Origin: Acidobacteriota bacterium
Lineage (GTDB): Bacteria; Acidobacteriota; Vicinamibacteria; Vicinamibacterales; UBA8438
Length of the DNA stretch: 64,000 nt
Assembly: GCA_011523845.1 (NCBI GenBank)
Contig: WTFV01000225.1
Coordinates: 1 to 64,000, forward strand
Direction of reading: 5' to 3'
Part shown: piece after piece, positions 35,083-44,107 of the stretch
Layout of the letters: each line of letters begins with the position of its first letter
How positions within the stretch are numbered: position 1 is the first letter of the stretch
Notes under the pieces: generated by a model
The model's database searches: none
What the model was told of the DNA's origin: nothing
The model's input: the letters and a program-made list of their open reading frames with translations, nothing else
Program-made: the position numbers and the translations under genes

Positions 35083-36237
35083 TCAAAGCGCCGCGATCCG
35101 GGCACGCAGATCGACCACGTCGGTGTCCGGCAGCATCGTGATGCCGTGGTCGATCCGTGAGGCCTCGCGCGTGGGGCACACGATGAACAGGTGATCGAGC
35201 GCGAGCGTTTCCATGGCGGTCCGCATCGCCTTCGTCACGCGCGGCGCCTCGTTGAACTTCACCTCGAATCCGATGCGCCGGCCGCGCTCCACCACCATCA
35301 GGTCCAGCTCGCCGCCGCCGTGCGCGCCCCAGAACCAGGCGTCGCGGCACCGCAGCGCACGCAGGATCTGCTCGATGGCGAACCCCTCCCAGGACGCACC
35401 GACGCGGGGGTGGCCGAGCAGCGCCATCGCGTCGGGGATGCCGAGCAACGCGTGCAGGAGACCCGTGTCGCGCAGGTAGACCTTCGGCGCCTTCACCTGG
35501 CGCTTCGCGACGTTCTCGAACCAGGGCTGAAGCTGGCGGACCATGTAGGTGCCGGTCAGCAGGTCCAGGTAGCCCCGCACGGTCTTGTCGGACACCCCGA
35601 GCGCCCGTCCCAGCTCGGACGCGTTCCACGTCTGACCGTGCCAGTGCGCCAGCATCGTCCAGAAACGTCGCATGGCGGGGGCGGGAATACGAATGCCGAG
35701 TTGCGGCACGTCGCGTTCCAGAAACGTGCGCACGAACCCGTCGCGCCATGCCATGCTGTCGTCATCCGACGCAGCCAGGTACGATCGCGGCAGCCCGCCG
35801 CGCAACCAGAGCCTGCGGCGGGTCTCCGGACCGGTCTCGCCGAGGTCGAAACCGGTCAGCTCAACGAACTCCACACGACCCGCCAGCGACTCCGACACGC
35901 CGCGCACCAACTCCGGCGACGCGCTGCCCAGGATCAGGAAGCGGGCTTGCCTGTCGGGCCGATCCACCAGGACGCGCAGGGCGCTGAACAGTTGCGGGAG
36001 GTGCTGGATCTCATCCAGCACGACAAGTCCGTCGAGGTCGCCCAGGACCAGCTCCGGGTTCGCGAGCCGGCGCACATCCGGCGCCGAGTCGAGGTCGAAG
36101 ATGGTCGCTTCCCGGGTCGCGGCGAGTTGCCGGGCAAGAGTCGTCTTGCCGCACTGCCGCGGTCCGAGCAGCGCCGTGATCGGAGACCTGCCGAGCGCAA
36201 TCTCGAGTTGCTTCAGATAGGTGACGCGCTCGATCAC
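35083..36237 (-). CDS. AAA ATPase with DUF4143 (C-terminal nuclease-like)
   Basis: 384 aa, complete. Walker A is LLGPRQCGKTTLARQL (about residues 23-38) and Walker B is GLVVLDEIQHLPQL (about 70-83). Sensor FLILGSASPEL follows. The DUF4143 part begins near 210 with a winged helix (LGVSDKTVRGYLDLLTGTYMV) and ends with a restriction-nuclease-like core, GGGELDLMVVERGRRIGFEVKF. The start is a GTG at 36237. These orphan ATPases are widespread and often mobile or decayed; the role is unknown. A long inverted repeat lies 14 bp upstream. Confidence 0.9.
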   Translation of the reverse strand: MIERVTYLKQLEIALGRSPITALLGPRQCGKTTLARQLAATREATIFDLDSAPDVRRLANPELVLGDLDGLVVLDEIQHLPQLFSALRVLVDRPDRQARFLILGSASPELVRGVSESLAGRVEFVELTGFDLGETGPETRRRLWLRGGLPRSYLAASDDDSMAWRDGFVRTFLERDVPQLGIRIPAPAMRRFWTMLAHWHGQTWNASELGRALGVSDKTVRGYLDLLTGTYMVRQLQPWFENVAKRQVKAPKVYLRDTGLLHALLGIPDAMALLGHPRVGASWEGFAIEQILRALRCRDAWFWGAHGGGELDLMVVERGRRIGFEVKFNEAPRVTKAMRTAMETLALDHLFIVCPTREASRIDHGITMLPDTDVVDLRARIAAL

Positions 36238-36250
36238 TCAGTCAGTCTAC

Positions 36251-36285
36251 CTTGAAAACTCGGAGGAAGACTCCGAATTTTCAAG
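36251..36285 (+). promoter_or_regulatory. 15-bp inverted repeat upstream of the DUF4143 ATPase
   Basis: CTTGAAAACTCGGAG (36251-36265) and CTCCGAATTTTCAAG (36271-36285) pair with one mismatch around GAAGA. The AT-rich outer arms are conspicuous in this GC-rich window. It is either an operator for the ATPase or a terminator shared with the downstream end of the beta-lactamase-like gene. Confidence 0.7.
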
Positions 36286-36310
36286 ACGAAACGTTGCCGG
36301 CACCCAGTTC

Positions 36311-37276
36311 CTAGCGCCCCGACCCTTGCACGCGGCGCTTGATCTCCAGGTTGACGCGCGTGCCGTACAGGGTGATGCCCGACAGGCGCGAGAAGTAGTC
36401 GTAGGCCACGGCCGAGACCGCCTCCACCACCGCGCCGCCGTTGCCCCCGTAGTTGGACATCACCGAGATCACGTAGGGGCGGTCGGGCACATCCACCAGT
36501 CCCCAGACGGTCGCCACCCCGGTGATGCCGCCGGGCTTGAACGCGATCGGCACCTGTCTCGGCACCGGGTTCCGTATGGGTCCGCCCTTGTAGATTTCGA
36601 GGATCTCCCGCACGCGCGCACAGCCGGTCTTGCTCATCGGCAGATCGCAACTCGCGATCCGCTCCATGATCAGCGCCGCATCGCGGGGCGTCGACAGGTT
36701 CTCGTCGCCGCGCACGGACGCCTCCGGCCGTTGCATCTTGCGCGCCAGCCGCGTGCGGCCGGCCCCGAGCGAAGCCGAGAGCGCGTTGACCGCGTCCATC
36801 CCCAGCACGTCGATGAGCACGTTGGTGGACGTGTTGTCCGAGTAGACGATCATGTAGATCGCGTGATCCTCCAGGGAGAGAGAAGACCCGCCGTCGGTAA
36901 GATGACGCAGCACGCCGCTCCCGCCGGTCCGCACCTCGTCGGTGACGTCGACGCGGCGGCGCAGCAGGCCCGGCTCCGACTCGGCCCGCCGGAAGAGCTC
37001 CAGCAGCATCGGGACCTTGATGGTGCTGGCCTGCGGGAACAACAGCTCGTCGTTTACCCCGAAGCGGTCGCCGCTGGTCAGATCGACAAGGTGCACGCCG
37101 GCAACGCCCTCGTATTCGTCGACGATGCGCTCCAGCTCCGCCTGGAGCTTGCCGTGCAGGATCTCGAGGTGCTTCTCCTGGGCCGCCAGCGGAGCCGCCA
37201 GCCACAGCAACAACGCGGAGGCCGCGACACCAAAACGCACCGTCCGGGTCGACGCCATGCGCTGGAACAACGTCAT
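36311..37276 (-). CDS. Class A beta-lactamase-like serine hydrolase
   Basis: 321 aa. ATG 37276 has GGAGG upstream and starts a signal peptide (VRFGVAASALLLWLAAPLAAQ). The serine-active motifs are in order: SxxK as PQASTIKVPML (about residue 83), SDN as YSDNTSTNVL (about 146), and a KTG equivalent reading FKPGGITG (about 250), that is KPG rather than KTG. A Glu equivalent to Glu166 may lie in the PEASVRGDENL loop. This is the family of class A beta-lactamases and related penicillin-interacting hydrolases. The altered third motif makes true beta-lactamase activity uncertain. Periplasmic. Confidence 0.87.
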   Translation of the reverse strand: MTLFQRMASTRTVRFGVAASALLLWLAAPLAAQEKHLEILHGKLQAELERIVDEYEGVAGVHLVDLTSGDRFGVNDELLFPQASTIKVPMLLELFRRAESEPGLLRRRVDVTDEVRTGGSGVLRHLTDGGSSLSLEDHAIYMIVYSDNTSTNVLIDVLGMDAVNALSASLGAGRTRLARKMQRPEASVRGDENLSTPRDAALIMERIASCDLPMSKTGCARVREILEIYKGGPIRNPVPRQVPIAFKPGGITGVATVWGLVDVPDRPYVISVMSNYGGNGGAVVEAVSAVAYDYFSRLSGITLYGTRVNLEIKRRVQGSGR

Positions 37277-37601
37277 CTCGATGCCTCCTGACTGTCTGCC
37301 TGCCCACCTGCCCGTGCGGGTTCTTCGCTCCATCGTCGTCCGCTCGCCATCCGACGTGCTCCAGAGTGCCGCATCGTACACGAGGGGATCGGCCTCATCA
37401 TTGCATATTCATGACGACCCACCTGCTGCTCGGCGGTGCGTACCAGCACATCGCGGACCGGTGGTGTGGCGCGGGCAGCCGCACGCGGGCGTCGGGCAGC
37501 CGCACGCGGTGCGCCCCGGCGGAGGAGCCTCGCCCGATCCGCCACGCCGTATCCACGCGACTCAGTGATGACATGAAGCACACAATCTGCTAGATTCCGG
37601 C
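37277..37601 (+). other. Intergenic stretch with a short tandem repeat
   Basis: No gene is supported in this 325-bp divergent gap. CGGGCAGCCGCACGCGG occurs at 37472-37488 and again at 37493-37509, 21 bp apart. The rest should hold promoters for the beta-lactamase-like gene and the BrnT/A pair, but no clear -35/-10 pair is seen. Confidence 0.5.
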
Positions 37602-37877
37602 ATGAAGCACTTCAACTGGGATCCGGAGAAGAACGGCCGGTTGAAGCGGGAGCGGAACATCTCCTTCGAAGAGGTGGTCTTTCACATCGAGAACGGTGAC
37701 GAGGTGGACGTCTTCGAGCATCCGAACCAGGATAGATACCCGGGGCAGAGGGTGTCTGTCGTAGCCGTCGACGGCTACGCGTATCTCGTCCCGTTCGTCG
37801 AATCGGAAGCAGAAGTGTTTCTCAAGACCATCATCCCGAGTCGAGCGGCCACGAAGCGGTACCTGGGAGAGTCATGA
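37602..37877 (+). CDS. BrnT-family toxin
   Basis: 91 aa, a RelE/BrnT-fold toxin. The family pattern is clear: FNWDPEKNGRLKRERNISFE at the N-terminus, EHPNQDRYPGQRV near 45, YLVPFVE near 65 and KTIIPSRAATKRYL at the C-terminus. Related toxins are ribosome-associated RNases that arrest growth. The toxin precedes the antitoxin gene and overlaps it by 4 bp, the usual BrnT/BrnA order. The pair is probably autoregulated by the antitoxin. Confidence 0.85.
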   Translation: MKHFNWDPEKNGRLKRERNISFEEVVFHIENGDEVDVFEHPNQDRYPGQRVSVVAVDGYAYLVPFVESEAEVFLKTIIPSRAATKRYLGES

Positions 37878-38149
37878 TGGCGCAACTGACCAGGGAGGAA
37901 CGGGAAATCGTCAAGGCCTTCGAGGCCGGTACGCTGCAGTCCCCGCCGGACCGGTCGGCGATCCTGAAGGCGCACCGGGAGTACGCCGCAGCGACGTTCC
38001 GCAAGGATCGGCGAGTGAACGTGAGGATCTCCAGTCGGGACCTCGATGCCCTCAGGAAGAGAGCTCTGTCGGAGGGCATCCCCTACCAGACTCTGATCTC
38101 CAGCGTGCTGCACAAGTATGTCGAGGGTACGCTGCGGCCGACCGACTGA
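37874..38149 (+). CDS. CopG/BrnA-type antitoxin
   Basis: 91 aa. A helical N-terminal toxin-binding region (LTREEREIVKAFEAGTLQS) is followed by a ribbon-helix-helix DNA-binding domain, RVNVRISSRDLDALRKRA, then GIPYQTLISSVLHKYVEG. Overlap ATGATGG with the toxin stop gives coupled translation. It is expected to neutralise the toxin and repress the operon. Confidence 0.87.
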   Translation: MMAQLTREEREIVKAFEAGTLQSPPDRSAILKAHREYAAATFRKDRRVNVRISSRDLDALRKRALSEGIPYQTLISSVLHKYVEGTLRPTD

Positions 38150-38265
38150 ACGGGCGCTCGGTTCGCGGTAACGTCCACGAGCGGCACCGCCCCTCCGGCC
38201 CTCCGGCAACCCCGTGGATGGCGTTGCCCGAATGCCGGAAGCCAGCGTCGTATCATGACGAGGCC

Positions 38266-40242
38266 ATGAGAACCCCCATCTTCGTCGCCGTTCTCGTCCT
38301 CTCGATGACGAGCCTCGCCGCGGCCGACGGCGAGGAGTCGTACCGGACCCGTTGCGCGCTCTGTCACGGCGTGGACGCCGCCGGCAGCGACCGCGCCGGA
38401 TCGATCCTCGCGACGCTGGATGCGAGCGGACCGGAGCAGTTGGCGCGCATCGTCACCGAGGGGGTGCCGTCGCGGGGCATGCCCGGGATCGAGATTCCGG
38501 ACGAGGAGCTGACGCCGCTCGTCGCCTACCTGAAGGAGCTGGCCCCCGCGGCGCCGCCGGCGGCCCGCGATCCGCGGGCGCCGCAGCCGCGCGCCGCCTC
38601 CATTGCGCTCGCCGGGGGCGATGCCCTGGAGGGCACCGTCCTCAACGAGAGCAGGTTCGACGCGCAGTTCCGGACGGCCGGGGGCGACATCCTGCTGCTC
38701 CGCCGGGAGGGCGACGCCTACCGCGAGGCGGCGATCGAGCCGTACGTCGACTGGCCGTCCTACCACGGCAGCTATAGCGGGAACCGCCACAGCCCGCTGG
38801 ACCAGATCGACCGGGACAACATCGGCCGGCTGGCGATGCAGTGGTTCTATCCCATCCCCGACATGCCGATGATCGAGGGTACGCCGGTGGTGATTGCCGG
38901 CGTGATGTACGTCACCGCGGTCAACCAAGTGTACGCGCTCGACGCGGCGACGGGCCGCGAGATCTGGCGCTACGCGCAGCCGCGCACGGAGGGTCTCGTC
39001 GGCGACCCGGGCATCGGTCTCAATCGCGGGGTCGCGGTGCATGGCGACCTCGTGTTCAGCGTCACCGACCACGCCCACGTCATCGCCCTCGACCGCTTCA
39101 CCGGCGAGCTGGTCTGGGACACCGAGATGGACGACTACCGCGAGCACTACGGCGCCGTCGTGGCGCCGCTGGTGGTCGGCGATCTGGTCGTCGCCGGCAT
39201 CAGCGCGGGAGACACCGGGCTGCGCGGTTTCCTCGACGCCTACCACGCCGAGACGGGCGAGCGCGCGTGGCGCTTCTGGACCATTCCCGCGCCCGGGGAG
39301 CCGGGATCGGAGACGTGGGGCGACCCGGAAGTGCTGCGCCGCGGCTGCGGCGCCACCTGGCTGACGGGCAGCTACGACGCCGAGTTGGACCTGCTCTACT
39401 GGGCCACCGGCAACCCGTGCCCGGACATGAACGGCGACCGGCGACCGGGCGACAACCTGTACACGAACTCGGTGGTGGCGCTCCGGCCGCGCACCGGGGA
39501 GATGGTCTGGTACTTCCAGTTCACGCCGCACGACACGCACGACTGGGACGCGCAGGAGCCGCTGCTGCTGATCGACGAGGAGTTCCGGGGCCAGCCGCGC
39601 AAGCTGCTCATCCAGGGCAACCGCAACGGCTTCTTCTACGTGCTCGACCGGACCAACGGGCAGTTCCTCCTCGGCGAGCCGTTCGTCAACCAGACCTGGG
39701 CCGAAGGGCTCGACGATTCCGGGCGCCCCATCGTCCTGCCCGAGTCCGTCCCGACCGAGGAGGGCACCGTCACCTGCCCGGCCATCTACGGCGCGACCAA
39801 CTGGTGGTCGTCGAGCTACCACCCCGGGACCGGGCTCTTCTACATGATGGCCCTCGAATCGTGCAACACGTACACGAAGACCGACGAGGAGTGGCAGCGC
39901 GGCAGAAACTGGATGGGCGGCACGACCTGGCTCCCGGACGGTGCGCCGAATCAGAAGTTCATCCGCGCGCTCGACATCCAGACCGGCCGGACGGTGTGGA
40001 GCTATGCGCAGTCCGGGGAGGCGCGCACCTTCTCCGGCGTCCTGTCGACCGACGGCGACGTGGTGTTCTTCGGCGAGAACAGCGGGGCGTTCGCCGCGCT
40101 GGACGCGCGGAGCGGCGAGCCGATCTGGCACGTCCCGATCAACCAGGAGTGGAGGGCCTCGCCGATGACCTACATGGTCGGGGGGCGGCAGTATGTCGCC
40201 ATCGCGTCAAGGCTCGGGTTCTGGGCGTTCGCCCTGCCTTGA
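38266..40242 (+). CDS. Cytochrome c-PQQ dehydrogenase fusion
   Basis: 658 aa quinohaemoprotein. ATG 38266 starts a signal peptide (PIFVAVLVLSMTSLAAA). A short N-terminal c-type haem domain (YRTRCALCHGVDA, CxxCH near residue 30, likely Met ligand in SRGMPG) precedes an eight-bladed PQQ propeller from about 165. The propeller begins WPSYHGSYSGNRHSPLDQI and has the catalytic-site phrase HDTHDWDAQEPLLL. The haem lies before rather than after the propeller, the reverse of classical type II quinohaemoprotein alcohol dehydrogenases. It oxidises an alcohol or sugar in the periplasm and passes electrons through its own haem; the substrate is unknown. Confidence 0.9.
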   Translation: MRTPIFVAVLVLSMTSLAAADGEESYRTRCALCHGVDAAGSDRAGSILATLDASGPEQLARIVTEGVPSRGMPGIEIPDEELTPLVAYLKELAPAAPPAARDPRAPQPRAASIALAGGDALEGTVLNESRFDAQFRTAGGDILLLRREGDAYREAAIEPYVDWPSYHGSYSGNRHSPLDQIDRDNIGRLAMQWFYPIPDMPMIEGTPVVIAGVMYVTAVNQVYALDAATGREIWRYAQPRTEGLVGDPGIGLNRGVAVHGDLVFSVTDHAHVIALDRFTGELVWDTEMDDYREHYGAVVAPLVVGDLVVAGISAGDTGLRGFLDAYHAETGERAWRFWTIPAPGEPGSETWGDPEVLRRGCGATWLTGSYDAELDLLYWATGNPCPDMNGDRRPGDNLYTNSVVALRPRTGEMVWYFQFTPHDTHDWDAQEPLLLIDEEFRGQPRKLLIQGNRNGFFYVLDRTNGQFLLGEPFVNQTWAEGLDDSGRPIVLPESVPTEEGTVTCPAIYGATNWWSSSYHPGTGLFYMMALESCNTYTKTDEEWQRGRNWMGGTTWLPDGAPNQKFIRALDIQTGRTVWSYAQSGEARTFSGVLSTDGDVVFFGENSGAFAALDARSGEPIWHVPINQEWRASPMTYMVGGRQYVAIASRLGFWAFALP

Positions 40243-40391
40243 CCTCAGGCCGCGGGTGTGAGGCGTACGGGCGCCTCGCCCGGGGGCGTCTTGCGGCGGC
40301 CGGCGCCGCGAAAGCCGTCCGGTGGTAGCACCGTACCGTTATACCCGCGTGTGGAGAAACACGGCGTGGGCCTCCGTGGAAGCGTGATACG

Positions 40392-40637
40392 ATGATTGAG
40401 GTGAAGGCGACGGTTGACATTGCTGACGAGTTGCTTGCCCGAGCTCGCGCGCAGGCCGCCAGGGAACGTACTACGCTAGCCGCCGTGGTCGAGGAGGGGC
40501 TAGTCCTCCGCCTGCGTTCGACAGCACCGCGTGGCGGGGCCATGAACCCGTTGCCGGTCTCTTCGCGCCGCGGTGGTTTGCGGCCCGGCATAGATAGCTC
40601 CTGCAATCGCTCCCTTCTGGATGCGGCGGACCGGTGA
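40392..40637 (+). CDS. VapB-like antitoxin
   Basis: 81 aa. The N-terminal ribbon-helix-helix reads MIEVKATVDIADELLARARAQ then ERTTLAAVVEEGL. The C-terminal 35 residues are the flexible toxin-binding part. The stop overlaps the GTG of the PIN-toxin frame by 4 bp (GTGA). The toxin partner is frameshifted, so this antitoxin may be an orphan. Confidence 0.8.
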   Translation: MIEVKATVDIADELLARARAQAARERTTLAAVVEEGLVLRLRSTAPRGGAMNPLPVSSRRGGLRPGIDSSCNRSLLDAADR

Positions 40638-41072
40638 TTCCGGACGTGAACGTACTCGTCGCAGCATTCCGACCCGACCACGAACACCATGTCGTTGCGG
40701 CAACTTGGCTCAACGATACCCGAAGCGCCTGCGCGAGAGGTGACGCCACGCTCGTTCTGCCACCCATGGTGATTGCCCGGTTTCCTGCGGGTCGTCACGA
40801 ATCACCGCGTGTTCATCGATCCCGATCCTCTTCCAGACGCCATAGCGTTCGTCGACGCTCTACTGGAGACCCCGGGTGCTGAAGTCTGCGCGTCCGGCCA
40901 CGAGTGGCCTGTGGTGCGAAAAAAACTGATAGACGGGAACCTGGAAGGGAACCTCGTTACCGATGCGTGGATAGCAGCAGTCGTCCTGCATCAGTCTGAG
41001 TCCCTGGTCACGTTCGACAAGGACTTCCGGCAGCTATTGCCAGCCCACGCGCTTACCTTTCTTGGTAGATAA
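40634..41072 (+). pseudogene. PIN-domain toxin VapC, broken by one base
   Basis: The first frame from GTG 40634 begins IPDVNVLVAAFRPDHEHH (catalytic Asp in DVNVL) and runs to LVLPPMVIA. The rest of the PIN domain (GFLRVVTNHRVFIDP, then NLVTDAWIAAVV and LVTFDKDFRQLLP) lies in the next frame to 41072. One extra C in the run at 40776-40778 explains the break; removing it gives a normal VapC of about 145 aa. Either a true inactivating indel or a homopolymer sequencing error. Confidence 0.85.
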
Positions 41073-41376
41073 AGCTCGCCGTTCGCGACGGCAGGCGCGT
41101 GAGCCCGTAGTCGGACCAGAGCCGCATGGCCGGGAAGCGCACTTCCTTCCCGGTCCGCACTTGATGCTTGCGACAGAGCCACTGGCGCAGCCGCCGGGTC
41201 GCGTGCCGGTCAACCGCCTCGTGGGCCGGACTGACCTGCCCCACGGCGGGTTGGCTGCCGGCGACGCCGAGGACCGAGAGTCCGGCGACAAACGCGACGG
41301 TCAGGAACCAGGAAGACGGAGAAGATCTGTGCTGCATGGGCGTCCGTGTTGCGTAACCCGGGATCACTTGTCGCAC
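41053..41376 (-). pseudogene. Group II intron maturase C-terminal remnant joined to a signal-peptide start
   Basis: The C-terminal half of this 107-codon frame (RLRQWLCRKHQVRTGKE, RLWSDYGLTRLPSRTASF) is the conserved C-terminal maturase end of group II intron reverse transcriptases, recognised by sequence style. The RT domain is missing. The N-terminal part (SSWFLTVAFVAGLSVLGVA, then QPAVGQ) reads like an unrelated signal peptide. The join near AHEAVDRHATRR suggests deletion between an intron and another gene. It overlaps the VapC frame tail by 20 bp, convergently. Confidence 0.7.
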
Positions 41377-41389
41377 TATCGGCCCGCAC

Positions 41390-44107
41390 TCAGTCGGTCC
41401 GCAGCGCCACGACGGGGCTGACGCGGCTGGCGCGGCGGGCCGGCAGCCAGGCTGCGAGGAGGGCCGCGGCGCCGAGGACCAGCGGCACGCCGGCGAACGT
41501 CAGCGGGTCGAGCGCGTCGATCTCGAACAGCAGTCCGCCCAGCAGGCGGGTCGCGACGACGGCGAGCGCCAGCCCGAGCGCGCCGCCGAGGACCACCAGC
41601 TTCAGGCCACCGGCGACGAGTAGCCGCACGACGCGGGGGCCGTCGGCGCCGAGCGCCTTGCGGATGCCGATCTCGCGCGTCCGCCGGGCCACGCCGTAGC
41701 TGACCACGCCGTAGAGGCCGACCGCGGCGAGCGCCAGCGCCAGCACCCCGAACGCCGACAGGACGAAGGCGGAGAGCTGCTGCGGCAGCCGCATCAGCGC
41801 CAGGTGGCGGTCCATCGTCTTCGTCTCGAGAACCCACAGGTCGGGATCGAGCTCGCGGCCGGCGGCCAGCAGGGCGAGTGCGGTTCGCTCCGGGTCGATG
41901 GACGTCCTCGCCACGACCGTCAGCGACGACGTGAACCGCTGCGAGTAGGGGAGATAGATCATGTTGCGGGGCGACTCGCCGAGCGTTCGCACCTTCGCGT
42001 CGCTCGCGACACCCACGACGAGCCAGGGGGGAGCGTCGCCGCGCCGCCGGACGAGCCGGCCGACGGCGTCGCCGTCCGCCCAGAAGCGACGGGCCATCGC
42101 CTCGCTGACGATGACCACGGGCCGGGTGTCCGGCCGGTCGGCGTCGTCGAAGTTGCGCCCGCGGACGATCTCGATACCTGCGGCGTCGAAGAACCCCGGC
42201 TCGACCTCGGCCCGGTCGGCTGTGAACGCGCCGTGGTCCGCCGGCGGCTCGAACCCGTCGACGTTGAAGTCGCTCGAGCTCGTGCTGAGCGGGTTCAGGT
42301 GCAGGTTGCCGATGGCGCCGACCGCCTCGACGCCGGGGAGCGCCCGGAAGCGATCCAGGAGGCGCCGCGTGTAGACGCGCGCCTCGTCGGGCGTGAACCG
42401 GGTCGCCGGCGTCAGGAAGGTCATCAGGGCGGTCGGCTCCCGGCCGAAGCCCGGGTCGACCGACTGCACCCGCTGAAAGCTGCGGAGGAACAACCCGGCG
42501 CCGACCAGCAGCACCAGCGAGATCGTAAGCTGCGTGACGACCAGCGCGTTGCGCCACCGGAGCCGGCCGGGCTGGCCGCCCCCGGCGCTCTCGCTCCGAA
42601 GGGCGCCGGCGACGTCCGGCCGGGTGCTCTGCAGCGCCGGCACCAGACCGAGCAGGGCGCCGGCCGCGACCGAGACGCCGAACGTGAACCCGAGGACGTT
42701 CCGGTCGAGACGCAGGTCGAACGTGAGCGGCGTCGGCAGCGGCAGGTCCGCGGTCAACAGCAGGTCGAGCAGCCAGAACGCCAGCCCGACGCCGGCGCCC
42801 CCGGCCACCAGGCTCAACAGCGTCGTCTCGGTCAGGAGCCGCCGCACCAACGACCCGCGCGACGCGCCCAGCGCCAGGCACACCGCGACCTCCTTGCGCC
42901 GGTCGAGGGCGCGCGCGAGCAGGAAGCCGGCCAGGTTGGTGCACGCCAGCAACAGCACCAGCCCGACGACCACCATCAACAGCCACGCCGCCGCCCGGAT
43001 GAAGACGTCCATCGGCGGGAAGAGCAGCACGTCGGTGAGCCGCACGAGCACGAACTGCCCGGCCGGATCCCAGTTCTCGATGCGGTCCCGGGTGAGCTGC
43101 GCGGCTACCGTCCCGACGGCCGCCTCGGCCTGCGGCACGGTGACGCCCGGCCGCAGACGCGCCCTGGCGAAGAGCGCGTGGTGGCCCCGATCGTCGAACA
43201 CGGGAGATCCGTTCAGCTCCTCGGCCATCATGTACGGGACGTAGAACGTCGGCGTGAGGCCGCGGACGGTGCCCGCGAACTTCGGCGGCCCTACCCCGAT
43301 CACCGTGTACGCGCGGCCGCCGACGCGCATCTCGCGGCCGACGACGTCCGGGTCCCCGGCGAAGGCGCTCCGCCAGTATCGATAGTCGAGCATCACGACC
43401 GGATGCCCGCCGCGCGAGACGTCGTCGTCCGGCAGCAGGGTGCGTCCGACCGCCGCCTCGATGCCCAGCATCCGGAAGTAGCTGCCGGTGACCGCCTCCG
43501 CGGGCGCCATGCCGACGCCTCCACCCTCCCCGCGGTCTATCGTCACCGGCACGAACTGGGAGGCCGCGATATCACTGAAGACCTCGGCGGTGCCGTCGCG
43601 GACGTCCTCGAAATCGGGATAGGACAACGTGCTGAACGCGAACGATGCCTGGTGCAGATAGAGGTTGACGACCTCCTCCGGCCGCTCGACCGGAGAATCG
43701 CGGAGGATCACCGCGTTGACGAGGCTGAACATGGCCGTGTTGGCCCCGATGCCGAGCGCGAGCGAGAAGATGGCAACCGCCGTGAACGCCGGGCGCCTGG
43801 CCAGGGACCGAAGCCCGTCGCGGATGTCGCGACCGACCCCGAGCTGGAGTCCCGACAGCCGGGCCCAGCCGCCGCGGCCGTCACGCACCGCGTCCTTGTG
43901 CGCTTCGACGCCGCCGAACGCCGCGCGCGCCCGTCGACGCGCCTCCCGCGGGTCGACTCCCGCCTCGCGCACCAATCGCGCCGTTTCCATGTCGAGGTGA
44001 AAGCGGAACTCCTCTTCCATCCGTTGCTCGACCTCTTCACCCAACAGCAAGAGGCGGAGTCGGGCGCGGGCAGCTCCCATCCACCGCATCACCAGCCACC
44101 GCATCAC
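41390..44107 (-). CDS. ADOP-type ABC transporter permease (MacB-like)
   Basis: 905 aa. A cytoplasmic N-terminal permease prefix domain (FRFHLDMETARLVREAGVD) precedes two FtsX/MacB permease units. Each unit has a large periplasmic core and a bundle of four helices. Family marks are FSLALGIGANTAMFSLVNAV, RKEVAVCLALGASRGSLVRR, RTREIGIRKALGA and the end SRVSPVVALRTD. This duplicated orphan permease architecture is characteristic of Acidobacteriota, where dozens of copies occur, usually with PadR regulators and no adjacent ATPase. It overlaps padR by 4 bp. The substrate is unknown; MacB relatives export peptides or drugs. Confidence 0.95.
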   Translation of the reverse strand: MMRWLVMRWMGAARARLRLLLLGEEVEQRMEEEFRFHLDMETARLVREAGVDPREARRRARAAFGGVEAHKDAVRDGRGGWARLSGLQLGVGRDIRDGLRSLARRPAFTAVAIFSLALGIGANTAMFSLVNAVILRDSPVERPEEVVNLYLHQASFAFSTLSYPDFEDVRDGTAEVFSDIAASQFVPVTIDRGEGGGVGMAPAEAVTGSYFRMLGIEAAVGRTLLPDDDVSRGGHPVVMLDYRYWRSAFAGDPDVVGREMRVGGRAYTVIGVGPPKFAGTVRGLTPTFYVPYMMAEELNGSPVFDDRGHHALFARARLRPGVTVPQAEAAVGTVAAQLTRDRIENWDPAGQFVLVRLTDVLLFPPMDVFIRAAAWLLMVVVGLVLLLACTNLAGFLLARALDRRKEVAVCLALGASRGSLVRRLLTETTLLSLVAGGAGVGLAFWLLDLLLTADLPLPTPLTFDLRLDRNVLGFTFGVSVAAGALLGLVPALQSTRPDVAGALRSESAGGGQPGRLRWRNALVVTQLTISLVLLVGAGLFLRSFQRVQSVDPGFGREPTALMTFLTPATRFTPDEARVYTRRLLDRFRALPGVEAVGAIGNLHLNPLSTSSSDFNVDGFEPPADHGAFTADRAEVEPGFFDAAGIEIVRGRNFDDADRPDTRPVVIVSEAMARRFWADGDAVGRLVRRRGDAPPWLVVGVASDAKVRTLGESPRNMIYLPYSQRFTSSLTVVARTSIDPERTALALLAAGRELDPDLWVLETKTMDRHLALMRLPQQLSAFVLSAFGVLALALAAVGLYGVVSYGVARRTREIGIRKALGADGPRVVRLLVAGGLKLVVLGGALGLALAVVATRLLGGLLFEIDALDPLTFAGVPLVLGAAALLAAWLPARRASRVSPVVALRTD

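Noticed and set aside
36311..37276. Confident antibiotic-resistance beta-lactamase
   Set aside because: The third active-site motif is KPG instead of KTG, so only a beta-lactamase-like fold is claimed.
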